The translations under genes were made by a program, and so were the position numbers. Below are positions 16,074 to 22,246 of a DNA stretch of 22,246 nucleotides, one piece after another. The stretch lies in the NCBI GenBank assembly GCA_013306675.1, contig JABLUY010000030.1:1-22246 (forward strand), in the 5' to 3' direction. The first letter of the stretch is position 1. Every line of letters starts with the position of its first letter. This stretch comes from Thraustochytrium sp. TN22 (lineage: Eukaryota; Sar; Bigyra; Thraustochytrida; Thraustochytriidae). The notes beneath the pieces were generated by a model. The model ran no database searches and was not told the DNA's origin. It worked only from the letters and a program-made list of their open reading frames with translations.

Positions 16074-16118
16074 GCGCTCCCGCGGTGCGTCTGGGGAGAC
16101 CCAGTGCCGCGGGAGCGC
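16074..16118 (+). other. Strong inverted repeat/hairpin upstream of zinc-module copy 2
   Basis: Twelve-base perfect arms (gcgctcccgcgg at 16074-16085 and ccgcgggagcgc at 16107-16118) enclose a second 5-bp stem (ctggg/cccag) with a gaga loop. It lies 55 bp before the ATG at 16173, in the 247-bp gap between the two zinc-module genes. If transcribed it would form a stable RNA stem in the leader. Confidence 0.75.
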
Positions 16119-16172
16119 CGCCGGTCCACGGGGCCGGCAGTGAGGAGGCAGCAGAACCGAAACGCCGAGAAG

Positions 16173-17345
16173 ATGAGCAACCCGAAGAGAAACGCTGCCA
16201 GTGAGCTTGCGGAGGGAACGACCGGCGAAAAGCGGGTGAGGACAGAGGAGACGCAACCGGAGGAAACCCGGCAAGAGAACTCGATGCCGACGACGCAACC
16301 GGAGGAGACCCAGCGAGAAGACTCGATGCTGACGCCGACGCCGACGCCGACGTCGCCGACGCGGACGCTGCCGACGCTGCCCGACAAATGCGCGGGGTAT
16401 GGCTGCCAAAATACGCCAGTTCTTATTCTGTTTGGCAAGCCTCTGTGCACTTGTCACTACACTAAAAGGTGCCATGTCGACAAATGTATCGGGATCGCCA
16501 CGGCCCGTGGCAACACGCGCTGCAGAGATTGTGAGCTTGCGGAGGGAACAACGGGCGAACAGCGGGTGAGGACAGAGGAGACGCGACCGGAGGAAACCCA
16601 GCAAGAGAACTCGATGCCGACGACGCAACCGGAGGAGACCCAGCGAGAAGACTCGATGCTGACGCCGACGCCGACACCGACGCCGACGCCAACGTCGATG
16701 ACGCCGACGCTGCCGAGGCTGCCCGACAAATGCGCGGGGTATCGCTGCCAAAAAACGCCAGTTCTTTTTCTGTTTGGCAAGCCTTTGTGCCTTCGTAACT
16801 ACAGTAAAAGGTGCCAGGTCGACGGGTGCATCAAAATCGCAACCAACAAGAAGTGTTGTCGGCAACACTATCGAGGTCGTGACTACAGTCGCTGCAAACA
16901 ACGTAGTTGTACCAAAGACTCAAAGCACCGTGAAAAGTGCGAGGACCACACCACCAAGACAGGGGAATATCGAACTCGTGACTTCAGACAGAAACTCTGC
17001 AAGTTCAACATCGACAACCAGTACATGTGCTTCAACAACAAGGAGCGCTTCAGCCAAATGTGCGAGGGGCACCAGAAGCAAGACGTATGTGGCCGCAATG
17101 GCTGCGAAGCAAAGAGGTACCACTTCAACACCTTCTGCGAGAACCACTACAAGAGCAATCCCGACAACATCCAACTCCGCCCATGCACCTACCCGCGTGA
17201 CTTCGAGGCGTGCAAGGAATCCCATCCCTCACTCTACCGTACGTATCAGACCGAGCGCGACGATATGGAAGACGCCGACGAAGAAAGTCGCACGAAGGCC
17301 CGAGCAAAGAGAGCTTCCCAGCGTCCTCCTGCCCAGCCTGCATAA
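16173..17345 (+). CDS. Cys/His-rich zinc-module protein, copy 2, with internal duplication
   Basis: The product is 390 aa from the ATG at 16173 (gaagATGa), chosen because MSNPKR parallels the MSERKR start of copy 1. The frame is open to an ATG at 15987 in a poor context. Residues 11-120 and 121-230 are an in-frame 330-bp repeat: an acidic Thr/Glu/Gln linker with a TP-dipeptide run, then two zinc modules. Unit A has C73-x4-C78-x13-C92-x2-H95 and C100-x4-C105-x11-C117-x2-C120. Unit B has C187-x4-C192-x13-C206 but Asn209 where His is expected, then C214-x4-C219-x8-C228/C229 with H232. Three further modules (241-259, 276-300, 306-325) match copy 1 closely, including HYKSNPDNIQLRP. The tail is basic. 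It is probably zinc-binding and nuclear; function is unknown. Confidence 0.8.
   Translation: MSNPKRNAASELAEGTTGEKRVRTEETQPEETRQENSMPTTQPEETQREDSMLTPTPTPTSPTRTLPTLPDKCAGYGCQNTPVLILFGKPLCTCHYTKRCHVDKCIGIATARGNTRCRDCELAEGTTGEQRVRTEETRPEETQQENSMPTTQPEETQREDSMLTPTPTPTPTPTSMTPTLPRLPDKCAGYRCQKTPVLFLFGKPLCLRNYSKRCQVDGCIKIATNKKCCRQHYRGRDYSRCKQRSCTKDSKHREKCEDHTTKTGEYRTRDFRQKLCKFNIDNQYMCFNNKERFSQMCEGHQKQDVCGRNGCEAKRYHFNTFCENHYKSNPDNIQLRPCTYPRDFEACKESHPSLYRTYQTERDDMEDADEESRTKARAKRASQRPPAQPA
16201..16860. repeat. In-frame 330-bp tandem duplication in zinc-module copy 2
   Basis: Unit A starts at 16201 (gtgagcttgcggagggaacg) and unit B at 16531 (gtgagcttgcggagggaaca), a period of exactly 110 codons. Similarity is high through the acidic linker and first zinc module and fades in the last 30 bp of each unit. 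Confidence 0.93.
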
Positions 17346-17902
17346 ACCGCCCCACCACCCTCGGCGGAGCTTGGCCCGCAGAGCAAAAAAGCTTAACCAT
17401 CATCATCTTTCCTCTCTTCGATTTCATCACCAGCGCGACCGCAGAGCACGCGTGCCGCCGCTCCCGAAGCGACCTTGCGCATCGCGGTCGCGGGGGGGGG
17501 CAGGCCGCGTTCCGAGCCTGCGACGACCAGTTGAGCCGCGGCGGCGGCGGCGCGCGGTCGCGGTTTGCGCCCTCGGATCGAGCGCCGAGACGCGCAGCGC
17601 AACCCCCATCTAACGGGCGGCGTCCGGAATGGTTTGCGACGGGCGCGACGGCGCCAACGGGCGAGCCCGCGGCGGCGGCGCGCGCGCGGCAGACCAGATC
17701 ACTCGCAGCGGCGCGGCGCGGCGGCGCGGCTCGGCTCGGCGCGGCTCGGCGGCGCGGCGGCGGAGCTCGGCTCGCGGACGCGGCCCCCGGCGCCCGGCTC
17801 GCGCGGCGCGGCGCGGCAGCGGCGGCGCGGCGGCGGTTGGCGCGGCATCGGCATCGGCATCGCGGCTCCCTTCGCGAACGAAGACAGGCAGGGCAAGGCA
17901 CC
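17346..17902 (+). promoter_or_regulatory. Promoter/leader region of the CCT1 gene
   Basis: This 557-bp spacer is moderately AT-containing up to about 17450, then very GC-rich, with a 9-base G run near 17490 and gcggcg/gcgcgg runs from about 17690. The CCT1 frame is open upstream here, but its Arg/Ala-rich reading is GC-driven and precedes the conserved chaperonin start. Just before the ATG lies a CAGGCAGG-like motif (acaggcagggcaaggcacc). No other gene is seen. Confidence 0.5.
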
Positions 17903-19537
17903 ATGTCGGAGGGCGGGATGCTGGCGATCGACGGCAAGCGCGAGACGGGCCAGGATGTGCGCACGCAGAACATGATGGCCGCGGTGTCCATCGCCAACAT
18001 CGTCAAGAGCAGCCTGGGCCCGGTGGGTCTGGATAAGATGCTCGTGGACAACGTCGGCGAGGTGACGGTGACCAACGACGGCGCGACCATCCTCAAGCTG
18101 CTGGACGTGGAGCACCCGGCCGGCAAGGTGCTGTGCGAGCTGGCGGACCTGCAGGACCAGGAGGTGGGCGACGGCACCACGTCGGTGGTGATTCTGGCGG
18201 CGGAGCTGCTCAAGCGCGCCAACGAGCTGGTCAAGCAGCGCATCCACCCGACGAGCATCATCAGCGGCTACAAGCTGGCGCTCAAGGAGGCGGTGCGGTA
18301 CATCAAGAAGAACCTGACCATCCCCATGGTCAAGCTGGAGCGGTCCAACCTCATCATGGCGGCCAAGACCTCCATGAACAGCAAGGTCATCGGCCCCGAG
18401 AGCGACCACTTCGCGGAGATGGCCGTCACCGGCATGATGAACGTGGCCACGGAGCGCCCGGACGGTTCGGTGCGCTACCCGCTCAAGGCCATCAACATCC
18501 TCAAGGCGCACGGCCGCTCGTCGCGCGAGAGCAAGCTCGTGGATGGCTACGCCATCAACTGCACCCGCGCCGCGCAGGGCATGCCCACCTTCGTGCAGAA
18601 CGCCAAGATCGCGCTTCTGGACTTTGCGCTCAGCCGGCACAAGCTCAAGCTCGGCGTGCAGGTCCTCGTCAAGGACCCGCGCGAGCTCGAGGCGCTCCAG
18701 CAGCGCGAGCTCGACATCACCAAGGAGAAGATCCAGTCCATCATCAAGTCTGGCGCCAACGTCGTGCTCTGCTCCAAGGGCATTGACGACGTCTGCCTCA
18801 AGTACTTTGTGGAGGCCGGTGCCATGGCCGTCCGCCGTGTGCCCAAGGACGACTTGCGCCGTATCGCCAAGGCCACCGGTGGTGAGCTTGTGCTGACCAT
18901 GACGGACGAGGAGGGCGGCGACGAAGTTTTCGACCCTGCCTGGCTCGGCTCGGCCAAGGAGGTTTCCGAGGAGCGCCTCGGCGACGGCGAGCTCATCTAC
19001 ATCAAGGGATGTGTCAAGACCGCCGCCCAGACCATCGTGCTGCGCGGCGCCAACGAGTACCACCTCGACGAGATCGAGCGCTCGCTTCATGACTCCCTCT
19101 CCATTATCAAGCGCGTGTTGGAGACCAACACGCTCGTGGCCGGTGGCGGCGCCGTCGAGACTGCGCTCTCCGTGCACCTCGAGGACTACGCCTCGACGCT
19201 CGGCACTCGCGAGCAGCTCGCCATTGTTGAGTTCGCGCAGGCGCTGCTCGTCATTCCGCGCACGCTCGCCACCAACGCGGCCCAGGACGCCACCGAGCTC
19301 GTGGCGCAGCTCCGCGCCAAGCATGCCAAGGCGCAGCAGGCGCCCGAGGAGAACGCTGGCATGCAGTATGCCGGCCTCGATCTCGTCGCTGGCAAGGTTA
19401 TCAACTGCTTCGAAAGCGGCATCCTCGAGCCCGCCATCTCCAAGGTCAAGTCGCTGCGTTTTGCCACCGAGGCCGCCGTTACCATTGTCCGCATCGACGA
19501 CTCCATCGTCTTGAACAAGCGGGAGAACCCTCAGTAG
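17903..19537 (+). CDS. CCT1: CCT/TRiC chaperonin subunit alpha (TCP-1 alpha)
   Basis: The product is 544 aa, the usual length for the family. The start at 17903 (gcaccATGt) places ETGQDVRTQN near residue 14, as in other CCT1 proteins. Group II chaperonin signatures are all present: SSLGPVGLDKMLVD (36-49), VTNDGATIL (56-64), the catalytic GDGTTS (89-94), KTSMNSK (155-161), GGIDD-like KGIDDVCLKYFVEAGAMAVRR (292-312) and AGGGAVE (413-419), with the closing RFATEAAVTIVRIDD. The alpha subtype is chosen from the LEVEHPA-like LDVEHPAGKVLCELADLQDQEVGDG, IHPTSIISGY and INILKAHGRS segments, which fit CCT1 rather than other subunits. By family it is one of eight subunits of the cytosolic ATP-driven ring that folds actin, tubulin and other substrates. 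It is a single-copy housekeeping gene in most eukaryotes and a useful phylogenetic marker here. Confidence 0.97.
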   Translation: MSEGGMLAIDGKRETGQDVRTQNMMAAVSIANIVKSSLGPVGLDKMLVDNVGEVTVTNDGATILKLLDVEHPAGKVLCELADLQDQEVGDGTTSVVILAAELLKRANELVKQRIHPTSIISGYKLALKEAVRYIKKNLTIPMVKLERSNLIMAAKTSMNSKVIGPESDHFAEMAVTGMMNVATERPDGSVRYPLKAINILKAHGRSSRESKLVDGYAINCTRAAQGMPTFVQNAKIALLDFALSRHKLKLGVQVLVKDPRELEALQQRELDITKEKIQSIIKSGANVVLCSKGIDDVCLKYFVEAGAMAVRRVPKDDLRRIAKATGGELVLTMTDEEGGDEVFDPAWLGSAKEVSEERLGDGELIYIKGCVKTAAQTIVLRGANEYHLDEIERSLHDSLSIIKRVLETNTLVAGGGAVETALSVHLEDYASTLGTREQLAIVEFAQALLVIPRTLATNAAQDATELVAQLRAKHAKAQQAPEENAGMQYAGLDLVAGKVINCFESGILEPAISKVKSLRFATEAAVTIVRIDDSIVLNKRENPQ

Positions 19538-20027
19538 CTATTGCGACAAAAAGTAAGGGGTTGGTTGGAGTTTTTAGTTTCTCTCACTGTCAGTCAGGGA
19601 GTGCAGGCGGACCACAACGTGCACACAGACATGCAAGCCCAGAAGAGATGGTCATGAGAACGAGTTGAGGCTTGAGAGGGATCTGGCCGTCGCACGCAGC
19701 GCACGCGTGGGTCGCCCATGTTCTTGGTCGCTGCCACCCAAGGAGGATGCGCGGTGGCGAATCGAGCATCGGCAAAAGCATCTCTCTCTGCGTTTGCCCT
19801 TGATGATCGTGACTCGGCGGATCAAATGAAAAAAATGCCTTGATGATCGAACTGAAAAAGGTGCCTTGATGGTTGCGTTCTCTCAGAGAGAACGAGCGGA
19901 TTGAACGACCGCTGGAAAGTGCCGTGGTGGGGTAGAGTGTCCTTGAACGAGGCCACTTGAAAAGCAAAATATGCCGTGGTAGACTGATCCATCGCTTTGC
20001 GAATGAGCGACTCGGTGCGTGGAACGT
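19538..20027. promoter_or_regulatory. Convergent 3' intergenic region between CCT1 and the oxygenase-like gene
   Basis: The two genes end toward each other across 490 bp that is less GC-rich than the flanks. It contains direct repeats of ccttgatgatcg (near 19798 and 19837, with a partial third near 19862) and a small hairpin at 19876-19894. Both 3' UTRs and poly(A) sites should lie here. A minus-strand open frame at 19590-19967 lacks protein-like features, and I do not call it. Confidence 0.5.
19876..19894. other. Small perfect hairpin in the convergent 3' region
   Basis: Eight-base arms cgttctct and agagaacg flank a 3-base cag loop. It could be a 3' UTR structural element for either convergent gene; it is too short to claim a function. 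Confidence 0.5.
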
Positions 20028-21359
20028 TTAGAAGAGCGCGAACCACGAGGCGACGGCGATGAGCGCCGTCGAGGCCGGCAGAAGCGAGCCGGCAGTGCTC
20101 GTGGGCGCAGTGGTCCCATCGGCCTCAGTCGGCGCGGCCGTAGGCGACTTGGTGACAACGGTCGTCGAGTTGGTGCAGCGGGGCGCAAATTGCATGCCGT
20201 GGCCGCTGTACGATTCCCAGAGGTCCAGGTTCGGGTCGGTGCACTTCATCTCCTGATCGACAGCCTCGCACGCCTCCACCTCCTCGACCGTCACGTTCAT
20301 GCAGCGGTGCCAGCAGTAGATTTGGTTGGACTCGCAGCTCTCCTCCAGGTTGCGCACGTGCAGGGGGCCGGTGCAGCCGATCCCGTCGTGGTCGCCGTTG
20401 TGGATGAGGTCCTGACGGAGCTCGCCGTACGGCCGGCCGTGGTCCTGGTTGATGGCGGCCGGGGGAGGCAGAATCATGCGGCCGTGCCAGCTCCGCGTCG
20501 CGCCGCTCGCCGGCATCGCCATGCTGTGCGGGACGGCCCGCAGCGCCTCCATGCCGTGCTCCGCCAGCACGGGGTTGACAACCGCGTTCATGCCGTCGCC
20601 GAGCATGATGACGATGACATCGCCCTGGTCCACGAACTCGACCGGGTAGACGCGGCCGCCCGGGAGCTCCACGCGGAAGGTGCCAGCCTCATCCGAAACG
20701 GCCTCGCCGTTGGCGCCCACCATCAGAGCCGGGGTAAAGCCAATGAAGAGGCCGCCATCGAGGTGCATCTCCACGGTGTCGCGCGACACCTGCGGCTTCT
20801 CCTGACGGTACGCGTGGAAGTGCTCAAGCTGCTGGCTCTCCCCGACGATCTCGGCGAAGCTCGAGTAGATCTCACCGCCCATCGTGCGGAGGTACTCGGT
20901 CACGGGGAGCGACTCCGCGAGGCGCGTCGCGAAGGCGTCGGTCGCGGCCGCGACCATCCCGCGCAGGTCCGCAGACGCGCGGTCAAAGCGCGCGCACGCC
21001 TCGGACGCCTCGCCGTGCTCGAAGCCCTCGCCGGGCACCGTGCCGAGCGAGCGGCGCGTCGCGCCGTCCGCCATGACGTCGGTCACCGCGGCGCCCGAGA
21101 CGGCGCCGCACGCCACGCTGGCCTCGAGCGTCGCCAGCCGCGCGGCCTCCAGGCCCGGCACCTCCGTCACCTGCACGATGCCGGTCTCGCGCAGCGCGCC
21201 CATGAGCCGCTGCTCCGCGCCGTGCGCGTCGTACAGGTAGCCGTCCTCCAGCTCCGCGAGGGTCACCGTCGCCGGCACGAAGCGCGCATCGGCGCTCGCC
21301 GTGGCCACCGCCGCGGCCGCGGCCACCGCGGCCACCGCCACCGCCGCCGTGCGCGCCAT
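20028..21359 (-). CDS. Secreted, probably GPI-anchored 2OG-Fe(II) oxygenase-like protein
   Basis: The product is 443 aa from the ATG at 21359. Residues 1-23 form an Ala/Val signal peptide with a likely ASA cleavage site. The C-terminus has a Thr/Pro/Ser-rich linker, small residues near STAGS (421-425) and a final hydrophobic stretch (about 427-443), the layout of a GPI-anchor signal. Between them lies an isopenicillin-N-synthase-like pattern: an N-terminal GYLYDAHGAE...LRETGIVQVTEVPG region, then MHLDGGLFIGFTPALM with H199 and D201, DQGDVIVIMLG, VPHSM with H278, and R289 or R294 in TRSWHGRMILPPP. An HxD...H facial triad plus a downstream Arg is what 2OG oxygenases use for Fe(II) and 2-oxoglutarate. 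A Cys-rich module follows (329-395, including CWHRCM), with an NVT glycosylation site. Substrate is unknown. The combination of a surface anchor with this fold is unusual. Confidence 0.8.
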   Translation of the reverse strand: MARTAAVAVAAVAAAAAVATASADARFVPATVTLAELEDGYLYDAHGAEQRLMGALRETGIVQVTEVPGLEAARLATLEASVACGAVSGAAVTDVMADGATRRSLGTVPGEGFEHGEASEACARFDRASADLRGMVAAATDAFATRLAESLPVTEYLRTMGGEIYSSFAEIVGESQQLEHFHAYRQEKPQVSRDTVEMHLDGGLFIGFTPALMVGANGEAVSDEAGTFRVELPGGRVYPVEFVDQGDVIVIMLGDGMNAVVNPVLAEHGMEALRAVPHSMAMPASGATRSWHGRMILPPPAAINQDHGRPYGELRQDLIHNGDHDGIGCTGPLHVRNLEESCESNQIYCWHRCMNVTVEEVEACEAVDQEMKCTDPNLDLWESYSGHGMQFAPRCTNSTTVVTKSPTAAPTEADGTTAPTSTAGSLLPASTALIAVASWFALF

Positions 21360-22166
21360 CCTGCCTGCCTGCTGTCGCCTGGAGTCGAGTCGAGCGGGGG
21401 ACCTTGCGAGCGCGGGCGAGCGAGGGGAGTTGCGGCTCTGCCTTTGACTGCCTTTGCCTGCCTGGCGCTGCAGGGCAGGGAAGGTCGATGATGCCATCAT
21501 GATGGTGCAGAGGTGGACTCGGGGGCCGTGGTGGTGCGGGCAGGTGCCAGCGCGCCGACCTGCCAGGCTGCCTGCAGCTTGTGGCTGCGGAGGTTTGCTG
21601 CCAAGTTGGCTGCAGTCACTGGCCGCGAATCTAAAACATCGCAACCAACTGGAGGTGGGGCACCGTGGTGGTGTCCATTCGCCACCACCACGGCCAGTGA
21701 GACTGAGTGAGGGAAGCGCCGGCTGCGCGGCGGCAGCCATCGAAAGGACAACACGTGCAACGCGGCGTGGCCACAGCGCGCGAGCTCGCACGTGCAGTGC
21801 GGGTCAGCTGTGGTCTGCAGCCTGTTGCAGGACAACACTGCGCCGCTGCTGGGCAGGGAAGCTGCGGCAGGACGGAGCCCCGAAGATCCGTGGCTCCTTC
21901 AAGTTGGCCGGTCGCTCAACTTGCGGTGCTCGCCACGGCAGCGCTCGGCACCGATCTCGCCGCCGCTGCCAGTGCAGCGCTGCAGGACTGCCAGTGGCCG
22001 CTGGACTTGAAAACCACTGGCGTGGAGTGCAGTTGCTCTCATCATGAGTCGAGTCCTCATGCGCCGTGTGCACCTGTCCGCGCGGATGTGACTGAAGTTA
22101 GTGACCCTTCGGCGGTATTGGCCGTCTAAGGTATCGATTTGGGGGTCCTTTTGAGAGTCGCGGTCT
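21360..22166. promoter_or_regulatory. Upstream region of the oxygenase-like gene; no gene seen
   Basis: The first bases upstream of the minus-strand ATG carry CAGGCAGG repeats (plus-strand ctgcctgcctg at 21361-21371). Further out are a perfect 12-bp palindrome ccatcatgatgg (21494-21505) and an 11-bp-arm inverted repeat ccgtggtggtg/caccaccacgg (21663-21693). Open frames on both strands are compositionally unlike proteins. The rest holds nothing I can identify. Confidence 0.45.
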
Positions 22167-22246
22167 CGGACCGGGGATTTCGCAGTGCCGACCGGGCCTT
22201 TTCGCGCCGGACCGGGGAAAACGCAGTGGCGACCCGGGGGGGGCAG
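22167..22246. repeat. 41-bp-period minisatellite at the window edge
   Basis: Units start with cggaccgggga at 22167 and 22208 and continue with cgcagtg-cgacc-ggg. A more degenerate partial unit (ggtccttttgagagtcgcgg) precedes at about 22145. The array runs off the end of the window, so its length is unknown. Confidence 0.75.

Noticed and set aside
15987-16172. N-terminal extension of zinc-module copy 2 containing several Cys
   Set aside because: Poor start context (actcaATGc), no counterpart in copy 1, and it would have to translate through a strong hairpin. Kept only as an alternative.
17699-19324. Long open frame antisense to the chaperonin gene
   Set aside because: It mirrors CCT1 codons in a GC-rich genome, with Ala/Leu/Val/His-rich composition and no domain; CCT1 is certain on the other strand.
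19590-19967. 125-codon minus-strand open frame in the convergent 3' region
   Set aside because: No domain, overlaps repeats and UTR-like DNA, and composition is not protein-like.
20019-21491. 490-codon plus-strand open frame opposite the oxygenase-like gene
   Set aside because: Arg/Ala/His/Val-rich shadow frame; the minus-strand protein has a signal peptide, catalytic motifs and a GPI tail.
21454-22129. Overlapping plus-strand open frames of 140-197 codons upstream of the oxygenase-like gene
   Set aside because: Several frames are open at once, as expected by chance at this GC content; no motif or start context favours any of them.
1-22246. CRISPR arrays, rRNA and bacterial operon features
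   Set aside because: None seen. Genes are monocistronic and eukaryotic in type, and the repeats are tandem duplications or transposon ends, not spacer arrays.

Overview
The window reads as nuclear DNA of a GC-rich, intron-poor eukaryotic protist. All the recognisable genes are eukaryotic: a CCT/TRiC chaperonin subunit, an Atg18/WIPI autophagy protein, a SPRY-domain protein, a 7-helix membrane protein and a GPI-anchor-type secreted protein. Each runs as one uninterrupted frame with a Kozak-like start (gccATGg, caccATG). My best guess is a thraustochytrid-like or other heterotrophic stramenopile. That rests on gene style only and is not proven.

Layout. 1-485 is a CpG-rich promoter/leader. 486-3002 (+) encodes a SPRY-domain protein with polyQ and polyHis runs, and its 3' end is tandemly duplicated (2931-3378). 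3440-4951 (-) is an Atg18/WIPI PROPPIN. 5369-6760 (-) is a 7TM protein with an EGF-like N-terminal ectodomain. 6761-7947 is a divergent intergenic region holding two ~200-bp tandem repeats, each with a 27-codon short ORF. 7948-9729 (+) is an unknown coiled-coil, probably nuclear protein.

9759-14650 is a complete PIF/Harbinger DNA transposon with 44-bp perfect terminal inverted repeats and a TAA target duplication. It carries a DDE transposase (12302-14182, -) and, tail to tail with it, a 720-aa accessory protein (10130-12292, +) that does not look like the usual Myb/SANT partner. It sits 26 bp past the stop codon of the 7948-9729 gene.

15029-15925 and 16173-17345 (+) are a tandem pair of paralogous Cys/His-rich zinc-module proteins. 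The second carries an in-frame 330-bp internal duplication. 17903-19537 (+) is CCT1 (TCP-1 alpha). 20028-21359 (-) is a secreted, probably GPI-anchored, 2OG-Fe(II)-oxygenase-like protein. 21360-22246 is non-coding as far as I can see and ends in a 41-bp-period minisatellite.

The host genes form no obvious pathway; they look like independent transcription units. Two themes stand out: an apparently intact Harbinger element with an unfamiliar second gene, and repeated local tandem duplication (SPRY 3' end, uORF-bearing leader, zinc-module gene pair and its internal repeat). No computation was run. Family calls rest on motifs read by eye.
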